From assembly GCA_027574665.1 (NCBI GenBank), contig CM050664.1:19432774-19496773 (forward strand): DNA of 64,000 bases, read 5' to 3'. The notes below the pieces were generated by a model, which made no database searches, was not told the origin of the DNA, and saw only the letters and a list, made by a program, of their open reading frames with translations. Within the stretch, counting starts at the first letter, position 1. The number at the start of each line of letters is the position of its first letter. A program made the position numbers and the translations under genes. Origin of the DNA: Rhynochetos jubatus. Its lineage: Eukaryota > Chordata > Aves > Eurypygiformes > Rhynochetidae. Shown here piece after piece: positions 51,001 through 62,573 of the stretch.

Positions 51001-54000
51001 CTCAAAGTGTGACTTCACAGATGTTTTTGTAGTGGGAGACTTTAGCTTTAAGAGGTCCCAGAACTCCTTTGCACTTTTCTTCTCCCAAAATTACTTTTGT
51101 TTTTTGCCCTTGGAAACATTTACCCAGCCTTACACTAGGCTGGAATAAATGACACCCATAAGGAATAACTAAGGAAGCATCGCCATCCACACGGCTGTGA
51201 AGTATGGCCAAGGCCTCAAATCAAATCCTTAAACCTGTGAAACCCTTTGCAAGTATCCCAGAGAGTGCTAAAGGTATTCCTGGCTCTTTCAGTTTGATGG
51301 TAGGATCATTCCACACATAGAGGTGCAACGGGGAGACATCCAGATTGGTAGAAAATTTTGATCAGTAAGGGGTAAAAACCCGTCAGTGATCAAGTGCAGT
51401 GAGGAGGGGCACATGACAAGCAGTAGATGGACAAATCAGAACACATTCTGTCAGTACCATGCCTCTTAATTAATTTCTCGCCACTGGTAAATGAAAATTC
51501 TTATTCTAAAACTTCCAGTCTAATAACAGCCACCCTTAGATCAGCATTAATATTGCACTAACCCTCCTAAAATGTTCAAGTAAAATATTTTATTCAGACA
51601 TTATAAATGTGAGATGCAATCAGTAAATACACAAGTTCATCCAAGAGGCAGCTAGAAAATGGTATTTCCTTCACCAAGAAAACTGCAGGAGAGTCAAGAA
51701 CAAGATGTCTCAGACTTTTGCTGACAATTATCAGAAATATATTTGTATTTCCGACAGATGTGACAATTCTGAAGTCATTCCAGCCTCAATGCAAGTCTGC
51801 TGAGGGCCGATTCTCCCCTCCAAACACAAACCACTTTCATACTCACACGTTTTCTGAAAAAAGAACTATGTCAATATTTTTGCATTTACTGGAAGCCTGG
51901 TTCCTGCAGTCTGAGCCTGTTTCACAAGAGTTTCCTACACGGCCAACACGATGTCTTGTTGATAAGTCACCGGGTCAGCTTTCACTGATGTTGCTAATAG
52001 GAAATGGCATTATATTCTAGTTTCCAGGAAAACCACCATCTGTGCCTCCTGTCAGTCTTTGCAACTGGCAGCAAAATAACTGTGGGGAATGTTTCCACAC
52101 TGCCAAATTTCAGCAGTGTTCCCTGTCACACATCCTAAGCATGGGTGAAGCTAACAAACAGTGGGTTAAGATAAGAGCTGCTGTTTCCACCCTGCCAAGT
52201 CATTTACAGAGTAATTCCAGCAGTGTTGGTGCGCCTTGGACACGCTGTCCCTGGGATAAATTCAGTCTGCAGTACCTAGAATAGGGGTAATCGGCATGAA
52301 TTTTGATTGGCAAGAATTGGTCATCTTTTACTGGAGTGCTGCTGATTTGTGAGGACCAGAAGCACAATGTGCAGTGCATATACGCTCCTTACCTGGAACC
52401 CGAGTAGCTCTAAAATGCTGGCAATGCAGAGACCTAGCCACTTGCTACATCCGAAGAGGTGCAAATGATCTGTTTGTGCCTATGATCTAAACTAAGAAAG
52501 GAGCTAAACAAATGAATTTACAGTAACACTGTCTTGCAATTTTTATTTCCTCAAATACTGAAAAGGCCTCAGCAGAAAATTTTAAATTCATCTTCATGAT
52601 CTGATGGTCTTTACACAGAAAAAAGGAATGTATGTGTTTCATAAACCCTTTTTCCCCAAAAGCAGTCTTAACTGACTTGCTGTTCTACAGTTTAAGTGTC
52701 TGTAGATACTGGAGGAAAAACCTCTATGGTTAAATACTGATGATTATCATATGAGAAACATCTTTTAATGAAATACCCCAACTGGTATATCCCATTTCTT
52801 GGGTCAGAAAAAATGAACTAAAATACTTTCATTAAAAACAGCGGGACAAAGTGCATCTACTGTGTAAACCTACCAAGTCCCAGCTCCTCTGAACATCAAC
52901 ATCATGCTAGTAAGACTGCTTTCTGCAGGTGCGTGTAACCCTTGTTAGATCCACTGAGTGGTATGAAGAGAAAACGCAATTTACATTGTTTTAAATGGAA
53001 TGAAAATATTTGCTAGAGTTAACAGGCCTGCGTGCTCTCCAAGAAACTGAAATTCTATGTTTTAATTAAGTCTTTTGGTTTCTGTGGCTCACCAGTTATA
53101 AGCCCTGTAGAAATTCTGCCACGAGTTAAATCTTTTAAAGCCTTTTTTTTTTTTTTCACTGAACCAGTTAAAAAACTGACTATATATAGCAACTTTCAAT
53201 CATCTTGATACTGAATTTTATTTGTTTGTTGCCACTTAAAGTAGAACAGCTACATCAAAATCAGCTTCCGAGTGCTCTGAAAACACGAACCAGGAACTGC
53301 AGTAGTGCCAGTTGGCTGTTCACATTCAACACACTGAATGGCGCCTTCTACTCTGCTGATGCTTAAAAGCTGTCACTTCTTGTATTCCAATTAGACAACT
53401 TTAAAAGATCTAGAATTCAAAGCACCTTATGAAGCCTATTTTCTACTACTACATTCATTCTAATTATTCCTGTTATTTAATACACTGTAAGTTACTAGTA
53501 GTGAATATGAAAACTAGAAAGATGACAGTATTTTTGTTTTGCATGTAACTTTAATGAAAAGTATTACCTAGTAGAAATTTGGGCATCCCAAAACTGTAAC
53601 TGATTTCAGAAACCCAGGCTGCTAAGGCTTGTAGAGAAATACAGGTAACCGCTGCGTAAATTCATTCTGCCTGATGGAATACCCTTAGAATTGCACAAAA
53701 TTGCACAAAAATTTTTTCATTGCTGAAAAAAGGGAAATCTTAACCCACAACACATCCATGATGTATTAAAATCTTCACTGTTCACTATGGTGAATCCTTT
53801 CTCGCTGCAAATAAATGTTAACAAAGAAAAGATACATCAGGTTTTCCACGCAGAAGCTCTTTCAGAATTCAGTGATAAAGCTGAGTCAGGAAGAGGTGGA
53901 GCAGGAGACCAGTCACACTAATCTGATACTGGGACACAGAGAAGTTAACAAAACACGATCGAGTTTATGGAGTTAACCCCTGCAGAGCTGGCAGTGCAGC

Positions 54001-54453
54001 TGCTCCCGAGCAGCTGTGAGGAGGGCAGAGTCATCAGCAACCCGGCTCCCACTGAGGCTCTACCACGAAGAAATCAACAGCATAAAAAAGGAGGATTTAT
54101 CTGGAGTGGCAGATGTGCCTGGCAGACAGCATCTGTGTCTCAACACGGGACTCCCTCCACACAAATCTTTAGGAGCCTTAACACTGGACTATCTCCTCTC
54201 CACACAGATTAGTCTTCCCATTTTGCAGTAATTTCATTTGCCTCTTCTACCTGTAGTACTTGGTTATTATAACCTTCCAGACCACTACCACACTGCCACT
54301 CTCTAACTGATAAAACAGTCTCCTAAAAAGATCCTTTGGCAGTTTTTATTATGGTTTCCAGAGTAGTTATCTTTTTTGTCTTTCTTTATTCCAGTGTAGC
54401 TTTAAGCAGCTTAAAAATTGGAGAGGAAAAAGAGAAAAGAAAGCAAATACAGT
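48052..54453. other. Intronic DNA, mostly nothing recognised
   Basis: No gene was recognised. Around 48890-49260 CpG is moderately raised, with a 130-codon plus frame that resembles no protein I know. A 14-base T-run lies at 53143-53156, and a small direct duplication of ATTGCACAAA at about 53691-53710. Confidence 0.4.
53691..53710. repeat. Short tandem duplication (ATTGCACAAA-like, two copies)
   Basis: Two adjacent copies of a unit of about ten bases, AATTGCACAA. A replication-slippage scar. Confidence 0.75.
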
Positions 54454-54560
54454 TCACAGAATCATAGAATGGTTTAGGTTGGAATGAAGCTTAAAGATCA
54501 GCCAGCTCCAACGCCCCTGCCATGGGCAGGGACACCTTCCACTAGACCAGGTTGCTCCAT
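54454..54560 (-). mobile_element. CR1 LINE 3' fragment, about 105 bp
   Basis: Minus-orientation CR1 3' end: TCACAGAATCATAGAATGGT, then GGTTTAGGTTGGAATGAAGC and GGGACACCTTCCACTAGACC, truncated after GGTTGCTCCAT. It has more substitutions than the 47.5-kb copy but is of the same type. Confidence 0.92.
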
Positions 54561-57500
54561 CAGTTATCCGACTGTGATGGACAGACACATTGTTTTGAGC
54601 CACCTTCAATGAACCCTGTAGAAGAAAGTTCTTCAGTTCTAACCTAACAGATGATGCACATCTTAAAAAACAGTTGCTATAACCTAAAATCATGTTCCTC
54701 CCTTTCTTCCAAACCTAAGGAGCATCTAAATTCATTTGTTGATGCTTACCGATCTGTGACAGCAGTTTGCAGGGACTTCCTTCTGACGTGGCCTTATACG
54801 AACTCAGATTCCCAAAGAGATGAACAAGCTAAACAGAAACAAAGTGTGCAGCTGACACTGTTAACAGCATTATATTATATGGAAGAAAATAATAATGATG
54901 ATAATAATAAACGGTTAAAGCAGGGGGAAAAAGTATTTATTTAGTAGGTTGCCGAGAAGCCAGGGGCAGTAAGCAGATTATCATGGCACAAGTGGGATCT
55001 GAGTGACCCAGTAGCTGTTACGCAATGATTTACCACAAAGATGGTGCTTACAGAATGAAAGAGTAAACAAATGACAGCGGTCACCAACATCTGTGGAGCA
55101 ATAAAAAAGGGCATCTAGCAAGTGAGAGAGGGGCCCACAGGAAGGAGCTACATTTTTAAGTGCCCTGGAGACAACATATATTCAGAATTTCTGGAAGAGC
55201 AGAGAGTGAGCAAAGATGACCAAAGCAAAATGAGAAGACTGATTTCCAAAGCATGAACTTCTCTGTACTCATTCCAGAAATACACCCTCACAGTTCTTGA
55301 GAACTCAGTTTTTATCATTGACTCAACATACCTAAGAACAGCCAGAGATGTCCCATGGGAAAGTAACAGAAGTAAGAGAGTACCATACTTAGAAACCCTG
55401 TGATAAGTCCGAAATGACACCGTATGCGTCATATGAGCAAATGATGATGAGACGTGCAGCGTTAACTGTAGTGGAGTCATCAGGGAGAGGGAAAGAGGAA
55501 AATAAGGGCCAGGCAGATGTGAAAAACAAGTGGGTTTGGTTTGGGGGGATTTTTTGTTTGGTGGTGTTTTTTGTTTGTTATTTTTAAACAAGGGTAAACG
55601 TACATAAGCATTTATGTCTGGACAGAAGGAACACTTGAGGAATAACACTGGATGAAGGGGAGGCAATAAGCTATAAAGATGGAAATGTGCTCACAGCTCT
55701 CAAATTGTGCAGAGTGAAGCAGGAGCAGGCAATAGTTGGGCGGTATGAGCCAAAGGTCTTTTTGACTTGTAAGTATTGTTATGCTGCTACTAAATTAAGT
55801 TCATACGGCAAAGTGAATGGATTTAGAAAACCAAAAACTGAGCCTAATGAGGAAGGTGAAATCAACGGGACCAGAGGCTGTGTGCCTGCTCTTCCCACGA
55901 GTTCACTTGCCAGGGGTGATGGACTCCTTGCTCCGATTTACAGGATCAGGGACAGACAGTGCTACTGTAGAAAGGAACAGTCACCCCCCTCCCAACTGAC
56001 CTACACTTTCTTCTTTATTTGTACTTTTTAAAACACCCAAGACAGGGTCATGTTCGATTCTACTTTGTCTCAATTATTCTGGCTATTTAGTCATGTCTTC
56101 TTTCACGTACATTGCACTGAATTAACTATACTACAAAATGGAACCAGTATCAATTATACCACGGGCCAAACTGGTCAATGATTGCACCACAAAAACATAA
56201 ATGATAGGGTGGAAAGGGGCCTGGTTTTCAGCCCAGTACCCAGTATCAAGCAGGATTTTCTTCTCCACTAATGTTAAAAGCATTTTATCTGAGCTGTATC
56301 ATTAGCATAAGGAAAGTATATTCTGAAACCTACTTGCCTGCACTGGCAGCATTTTTTTCCCTTCACATCTAACCTGGGCAATCTAGTTTTACTTTTCTGT
56401 ATATGCAGCCAACAAGTCTTCTGTTAATCCCCATGGTATGTATATAAGCTAATAAGCCTGAAAAAATGTCACGTTACCCAGACTGAGAGGTAACAGCAGC
56501 ATGACACTTCATTCCCTCGCACTTGGGAGTTGTGTTTCCCCTTGAGGTGCAACTAATTGCAGGTATGCTATTTTCCAGAAATACCCAACCATCCATTATT
56601 TAAAGAATTAAGAATTAATCCATAGTAATATTTAGCATGACACTTTCAAAAAGCACCTTTCAAACCCTGAGGAGTAGCTGACAATCTACTAAGTCTTGAT
56701 GTACACACAGATGTACTGCATTTCTAGCCAAGATTTTCAGTTTCCTCAGTCCTGATCTGAAGCAAACCTGTGCCATCCAGCAAAGCTCTACACAGCGCTC
56801 AGCCTTCCCCTATGCAGTACCCTTGGGTTTTAGTCTCCGTAGGAATTAAGAGGTCCTGTGGGAACTCCAGAAGACCTGAAGAAGGTAGGAGACTTAGGCC
56901 TGTTTAGAGACTCACCTTGCTGGCAACAGCTTTATTAGCTATGTCTGGTTTATAATGATACTGCAGCTTGTGAAAAAACATATTCAGAGGTTAGATAATC
57001 TAGATAAGAGCTATTTTATAGAGAGACGATAACAGGGCAAGCAGACAAATCATTTATTGTCTAAACAACAAAAAAATCCGCAGAGCAAGAGATAGTGCTA
57101 CAGCTGGATAAAGGTTTGGGTTTTTTCAAGTCCAATAAAGTGATCAGAGTGCAGAACGGTCATGATTGAAACTGTTCACCAACCTGCTCTGCAACTGAGT
57201 GCTGCACTGTGGATGAAAATACCTGAAAGAACCTGACTGCTGCTATGGGCTCTGTAATACAACTAAGCAGCACTTCATTTTTTCCTCACCGAAGTTCATT
57301 TTATGTATCTTTTCTAAGATAATCGTTGCCACCAAGTGCACTTCACTTTTTGTGCAGTGTTGCAAGATGTTTTTCTTAAGTACTTCATGCAAATTTTTAT
57401 TTAAATAAAACCACCTTCCACCTTTATGACATGTAAAGAAATTGGCTTTTGGCCAAGTATCAGAACTCTGAAAGTACTTCCACACTAATACCCTTCCTAC

Positions 57501-58500
57501 TTTGCTGATCCTTTGTGGCAGCAAAGACTTGATGTCACACTTTGTAACACAGTTATCCATAGCTCATATCCATTGACTATTTACCAAATAGGGACATAGG
57601 AACTTTCTGCCATTTGGGAGTTGCAGTGGCTTTACATTATTCATAATGATTTGTTAAATACAAACCCAGACACACAGACCTTGCCTAAAAAAACCCCAAA
57701 CTGCAGTCAGAGTAACTCATCACAAACCCAGTAACCACTTTTAGCGTTTGTCTGGTATTTATTCCATAAATACTTGCTTAATTTTCAATTAAGAGATTTT
57801 TCATTGGTGTTTATTTGCTATGGAATAAAGCCTCAGAATCTCTAAATGTAAGACAAACTATTTTGAAAATGGCAGGCAGCCCTCAGTTTTGATTAATGAT
57901 TATCAGTTAGAAACATACTTCAAAGGTAGTAACTTCAGTTCATTAGTCTGAGGAGTTTCCACGTGAACCACAGAACAACCACAGTACAAAATTCAATACG
58001 GGATAAATTATGGACCTACAGTTCAAAAACTCTTGTGAGATATGTCCCATTTCAAAGGTGCAGAGACTACACACACATCCATTAATTGCGAATGACACGC
58101 AAATACTCAAGAACTATTGTCTTTTCAAAAAAGGAAGCAGAATGGAATCCCTAATACCACCACAAGCGAGGCTCAGGTCGCAATGCCTTTTCACAGCAGC
58201 AAAACAATCTCCAGATTCAAAGTAAACGCTCAGAAAGTTTTCTCCCTAGCCTGCGCTACAAGCCAGCTCACCTGCGCAAGCACCTGCGATTGTACAGTAA
58301 TCTTTACATACTGATTGTTTAGGATGTATGGCCTACAAATACAAAACCTCAAAGCTCCGTACTCTCAGCCCTGGGTAAAAATAAAACCCAAGCTCTTGAA
58401 CGAGAGCTGCCATCGCACTTGCAGGAACGGAACAGCCTCCCCAGTGTCCCCGGAGAACCCCAGCACAGATGACGATACCATAACAAACCTGCGTGCTCCA
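54561..58500. other. Intronic DNA upstream of GPR146, mostly nothing recognised
   Basis: No exon was recognised. An (AAT/GAT)n run lies at 54887-54910, and a G/T-rich low-complexity run at 55532-55590. The latter accounts for lysine/proline-rich shadow residues in a 172-codon minus-strand frame (55148-55666). Confidence 0.4.
54887..54910. repeat. (AAT)n imperfect microsatellite
   Basis: Eight trinucleotide units of AAT interrupted by GAT. Confidence 0.85.
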
Positions 58501-58539
58501 GCAGCCCGTGTATTTTAGGGAGTAAATCTGAAACCCAGA

Positions 58540-59030
58540 GACTAAAACTGAGCTGGATCCAACAGCTCGCTCCCCTCCGAGCACAGCCTCTCGGAGCTGG
58601 CTGCAAACAGGGAAAGGGAGGGGCCTGCCGCCTGCCAAGCCAAGCAGAAACTTGTGAGTAACAGAGGAAAAACAAGTGCAGCGCAGGCCGGCACGCAGGG
58701 TACGAGCTGCCCGGGCGCTGGCGAGGGCTGATCACCATGTTTTCCCAGCGAAACAAGACAGGGCTGGGCAGCCTGCTGCCCGCCTCGGACACGCTGCTCG
58801 TCCGCGAGTGGGTCCGGCAGCGCGGGGGGAGGTGAGAGGGAAGGACAGGTAAGAGAGAGCCGCGCCGCGCCGGTTCGGCCGTGGGAGAGGCGGGCTGGGC
58901 AGCGCGCGGCGGCTGCAGGGCGCTCCTGCCTTTGAAGTGCTGATTTTAATTTTCAGTGCGATAAAGGTATAAAAGCGGAGAAGACCGGGGGAGGCATCAG
59001 GGACGGTTGAGTAAAGGAGGAGTGCAGCGT
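58540..59030 (+). promoter_or_regulatory. GPR146: CpG island, probable GPR146 promoter
   Basis: This is the most CpG-dense stretch of the second half of the window, with repeated CGCG-containing words at 58800-58920 and a GC-box-like GGGAGGGGCC at 58616-58625. It lies about 2.5 kb upstream of the GPR146 coding exon on the same strand, holds a TATA box near its 3' end, and is followed by good splice donors. Additional donors inside it (AG|GTGAGA at 58832, ACAG|GTAAGA at 58849) allow alternative first exons. Two overlapping minus-strand open frames (101 and 147 codons) come from its GC content. No chromatin or transcript evidence is available, so the promoter call is inference. Confidence 0.65.
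58968..58975 (+). promoter_or_regulatory. GPR146: TATA box (TATAAAAG)
   Basis: A perfect TATAAAAG sequence in GC-rich context, with a pyrimidine-purine start candidate (TCAGGG) 31 bases downstream at 58999. The spacing is that of a canonical TATA-directed start. Confidence 0.6.
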
Positions 59031-59097
59031 TCGCTTACGCAACACAGCAACCTGGGGACTGCAAAACTACTTTAGAGGGGGGAAGGGGTTGGTTCAG

Positions 59098-59160
59098 ATG
59101 GATCGAGTGGAGCTGCTGCCTCCGGAGCATCCTAAGGAGGTACCCAGCCATGGGCAGTGA
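59098..59160 (+). other. Upstream open reading frame 1 in the GPR146 leader
   Basis: ATG at 59098 opens a 20-codon frame (MDRVELLPPEHPKEVPSHGQ) closed by TGA at 59158-59160. It overlaps the next upstream frame. It would be translated only if the predicted first exon is real. Confidence 0.35.
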
Positions 59161-59203
59161 AGGCAGAACTGCCTCTGACATGACAAAACACAGGGCTGGG
59201 TAA
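59150..59203 (+). other. Upstream open reading frame 2 in the GPR146 leader
   Basis: ATG at 59150 in strong context (GCCATGG: purine at -3, G at +4) opens a 17-codon frame (MGSEGRTASDMTKHRAG) ended by TAA at 59201. After it no ATG remains in the predicted leader before the receptor start, so reinitiation at the main start would be possible. Confidence 0.35.
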
Positions 59204-59238
59204 GGCGTGCTGAGCTGGGCAAGGCGTGCTGAGCTGGG
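59201..59238 (+). repeat. 19-bp tandem duplication in the predicted GPR146 first exon
   Basis: Two adjacent copies of AAGGCGTGCTGAGCTGGG, differing only at the first base of the unit (T versus C). Confidence 0.95.
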
Positions 59239-59276
59239 CCTGTGCAGCGCAGCAAACAGGTTGGGTGCCTTCACAG

Positions 59277-61523
59277 GTAAGTGGCAATTAAAAACGGGTG
59301 ATTTCTGCACTAGTGGCAAAAATACTTCAACTGGTAATTTAGAAATCATCAACAAATATTCTTCAGACAGTATTTTTATTTTGGATTTTACTTTTGCTCC
59401 TTTCAAAGGTAAGTTTTGTAGTTTTGCGAGATGACTGTTTACCAGAACGAATTGCCTACCATTTCTAGTATTTAAACAGAATTGCCTTATTTAACTGCAT
59501 TTAGAGGACATAAAGAAAAAAAAGGGGTAATTACTGAAAACACTTGTGAAACCATACATCCCACTGCTCTATAAAATACAAAGCGTGGTAGCACAGACTG
59601 TTGATCTGAGACAATATACAGGCAAGTATTCCGTGGCTGATGTAACTCAGTCTGGAGTAATCAAAGCTACATGCTTAAGGATAAACCTACATAATGGAAT
59701 TACGTGATTGTATCCATGCCTGTGCTTAGTCACCCTTGCACTCGCTGTATATATTTGCAATATCTAGTTCCAGTCTGCTGCTTTGGTTGAATCAAGTCAT
59801 AAGAGTTCAATGAGATGTAAGTTTGGTTGCCTTCAACGTGCAAAACAGCTTTTCTTTAAAAACATGCAAAAGAACCAACAGCTTTCTTAAAAGCTGCAAA
59901 CAGATGCTTCCTGAAAATAAACAGAGTTGTTTTCAGTGCTCAAAAATAGTATGAGGATTGAAAGACAACGTAAAGATATCATACTTTCTACCCTACAACT
60001 AAAGAACTAATTTGAGAAAACAAGCAAAGTAAGTTTTTCCACAAAGGTGAGAGAGCTTTGAAAAGAACCGAGCCCTGGATCGTGTGCTCCTGCCACAGAA
60101 GCCACTTACCTGAGCAAATACAGCACAGAACAGTGGCATAAAAACATGTTTGTCCAGCTAACATTACTATATTTTTAGGCTGTTATCTGGCACGGGCAAT
60201 GGTATTTAGAAAAAAATGCACCCAACTGCAGTGGGAAATAAAAAAATGGAAGTTGCCATGATTCTGGAACAAGTTCTGTACCATGGCTGAAGTGTCAAAG
60301 GATTAGCACTGGAGAGATGCAACCGTGTAGCCGTATGCTTAGAAACCCTTACCGTGTAATTTAGCCGTATGGTTCATATAGTATAGCATGTTGCCTACTA
60401 ACATTTATTTTAATTGCACAATGTCTGTGGTGGATTTGATTAAATCTTGCTCTCCCTCTGGAAAGAATGCAGGGACATGCACTTATACTTTCCTATACGT
60501 GCTAGATGGGAAGAACGCAAAACAGCGCTGGGTGTCTGACAGTATCGGTACACGTGACATGGGAAATCACCTGCTATGTAAATTCTACACTGGCCCAGAA
60601 ATGGGCTGCCAGGAATAACCACCGTCACTTTAAGGCTGTGAATGTTTTCTGTTGTACTTTAGAGATTACTTGTTTCTGCATTTTGGAAAGAACTTCTTGC
60701 GATTGCTTTGAAGTTCACTGATTTCAGTTAAAATGTTATCTCTCTACTGACGATAAAGCAAAGATAGCTGGACAACCACCACTGATACCAGCATGTTTTA
60801 AAGAATTCAAGCTATTTTGAGAGGAAAGGATAGCTAATTCTTAGCTCTCTTCAAAGTCAGGCTGCCCTGATATTAGGTTCCCGAGACTACAGAGGTCCAT
60901 TGTTTTTTTGAGAACTAAATGGTTATAGGTTGGAAGTCTGAATATAAACTGACCTACAAAAAACCCAACCCTTTCCCTCATTTCCCAGTTTCCTCCAGTC
61001 TGTCAGGTTTATCAGTGATCCAGTATGCATCCACCATACTGCCATGGATGTGCCTCTGGGTATCTTTTCAAGACAAAGCTTACTCAGCACCAGAGAGAAC
61101 TGCCTTCTCCATCTTACTGCTAACATTTGTGCTTCAGCTTACATCCTTCAATTCTTCAGCAATTACTCTTACATATTATTAGCTGTATAAAAGGTACTGT
61201 TTAAGAATTTTAAAACACATTGTACTAATCTTAATGTATATTACATTAGTGCTTATTTTAAGCCTATAGAGTTTATAATTCTGTTGACTGTCGTGTATCA
61301 ACTCATTTGCCGCTATTTTCATTTAAATTAAAACTTCAGAATATTTACTAGTCTCATGAAATTCTGAATCACAAATTACTTTCTTCTAGACTAGCAACAT
61401 CAAAAGGCATTTGTCACTGACCTTAAATTGATCAGTTATGTGAAGCCTATAATCTTTAAGATATTTTCCTCATACTACAGTGCATTTCACTTATTTCAAC
61501 ACTGTTTTCATCTCTCTCCACAG
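59277..61523 (+). other. GPR146: Predicted GPR146 intron 1
   Basis: Bounded by the CAG|GTAAGT donor and by an acceptor with a pyrimidine tract (TTTTCATCTCTCTCCACAG, AG at 61522-61523). The interior is AT-rich with no repeat or RNA gene that I recognise. Alternative leader exons could lie within it. Confidence 0.5.
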
Positions 61524-61568
61524 AAAAGCTGGTAACCAGCGGAGAAGATAAAAAAAGCTAAAATCACT
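61524..61568 (+). other. GPR146: 5' untranslated part of the GPR146 coding exon
   Basis: Forty-five bases from the acceptor to the start codon. They contain no ATG, so scanning ribosomes arriving after splicing would meet the receptor start first here. Confidence 0.6.
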
Positions 61569-62573
61569 ATGTGGAGCTGTGAAACCTTAAACAACAGTAC
61601 CGAGAACAGTGAGGACCAGCATCTCTGCCATGACTTCCACCTTGTGCTTTCCATCTTTTCCCTGTTCTACCTCATTATATGTTTCCCAGTCGGCCTGTGT
61701 TACAATGGCTTGCTGGTCCTAGTTAATCTCTATAACAAAGCTACTATGACTATGCCAGACGTCTACTTTGTCAACATGGCCATTGCCGGTCTCATCATCA
61801 ATGCCCTGGCACCAATGTACCTTCTAGGTCTTGCCAATACAAAATGGGCCATCTGGAATTCTAACAATGAAGTTTATATCACCTTACTTATTTTATTCAA
61901 CGTCTCGTCTTTAGTTACCATGTACTCTACTACATTACTCAGCCTGGACTACTACATTGAACGTGCTCTACCTAGAACTTACATGTCAAGTGTGTACAAC
62001 ACCAAACATGTTTGTGGATTCATATGGGGTGGTGCCATGCTTACAAGTTTTTCGTCTCTCCTGTTCTACGTCTGCAATCACGTATCCACTAAAATAATTG
62101 AATGTTCCAAGATGCAGAACAAAGAAGCAGCAGATGCCATTATGGTCTTCATCGGGTATGTTGTACCAGCTGTTGCTGTACTCTATGCACTTGTATTAAT
62201 CTTGCGGATACGCAAAGAGGCTACACCACTGGACCAAGACACCGGACGATTGGATCCATCGGTGCACAGGCTTTTGATTGCCACAGTCTGTACACAGTTC
62301 ACATTATGGACACCCTATTACGTAACTCTTTTGGTAAGCACATTTACTAATGCACAGGGAAGAATTGCAGATGAAAACTACAGTCGAATATTACATTTTA
62401 CCAAGATTTTATCAAAATTCCTGGCTTTCTCAAGCAGCTTTGTAATGCCTCTGCTCTACAGATACATTAACAAGAACTTTCCCAACAAATTACGGCGTTT
62501 GCTTAAAAAGATGCACTGTGGGAATCAAGGCTGTTCTCATGAACGCACAGTGGTACAGCAGGTCATGACGTAG
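61569..62573 (+). CDS. GPR146: GPR146, orphan class A G-protein-coupled receptor
   Basis: Complete 334-residue receptor in one exon; human GPR146 has 333 residues and aligns throughout. GPR146 is a plasma-membrane orphan receptor. It has been linked to hepatic ERK-SREBP2 signalling and plasma cholesterol, and a proposed C-peptide ligand is disputed. Seven hydrophobic helices lie at about 24-54, 62-90, 100-130, 147-170, 190-213, 233-257 and 276-300. Two N-glycosylation sites (N8, N9) are in the N-terminus. Conserved anchors present are N46 (1.50), W153 (4.50), P200 (5.50), P249 in LWTPYY (6.50) and P294 (7.50). Several class A motifs are altered: G74 replaces Asp2.50, DRY reads DYY (127-129), NPxxY reads MPLLY (293-297), and Tyr103 occupies the usual Cys3.25. 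Cytoplasmic Cys317 and Cys322 could be lipidated. The signature PDVYFVNMA and [11 protein letters not shown] segments are nearly identical to human. The start has A at -3 and matches the family's MWSC N-terminus. Confidence 0.98.
   Translation: MWSCETLNNSTENSEDQHLCHDFHLVLSIFSLFYLIICFPVGLCYNGLLVLVNLYNKATMTMPDVYFVNMAIAGLIINALAPMYLLGLANTKWAIWNSNNEVYITLLILFNVSSLVTMYSTTLLSLDYYIERALPRTYMSSVYNTKHVCGFIWGGAMLTSFSSLLFYVCNHVSTKIIECSKMQNKEAADAIMVFIGYVVPAVAVLYALVLILRIRKEATPLDQDTGRLDPSVHRLLIATVCTQFTLWTPYYVTLLVSTFTNAQGRIADENYSRILHFTKILSKFLAFSSSFVMPLLYRYINKNFPNKLRRLLKKMHCGNQGCSHERTVVQQVMT

Larger units (their letters stand above)
58999..59276 (+). other. GPR146: Predicted non-coding first exon of GPR146
   Basis: The exon starts at the position predicted from the TATA box and ends at TTCACAG|GTAAGTGG (59276/59277), a near-perfect donor. 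Joined to the acceptor at 61523 it gives a 5' leader of about 323 bases. A second donor, AAAG|GTAAGT at 59409, could give a longer version. The exon contains two upstream start codons and a 19-base tandem duplication. It is inferred from signals only. Confidence 0.5.

Noticed and set aside
55148-55666. 172-codon minus-strand open frame
   Set aside because: Partly built from a G/T-rich low-complexity run, with no recognisable protein family and no splice signals framing it.
58333-58792. Two overlapping minus-strand frames of 101 and 147 codons
   Set aside because: They sit on the CpG island of the GPR146 promoter. GC-rich DNA has few stop codons, and no protein similarity is apparent.
62102-62350. 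82-codon plus-strand frame inside GPR146
   Set aside because: A shadow in another frame of the receptor gene.
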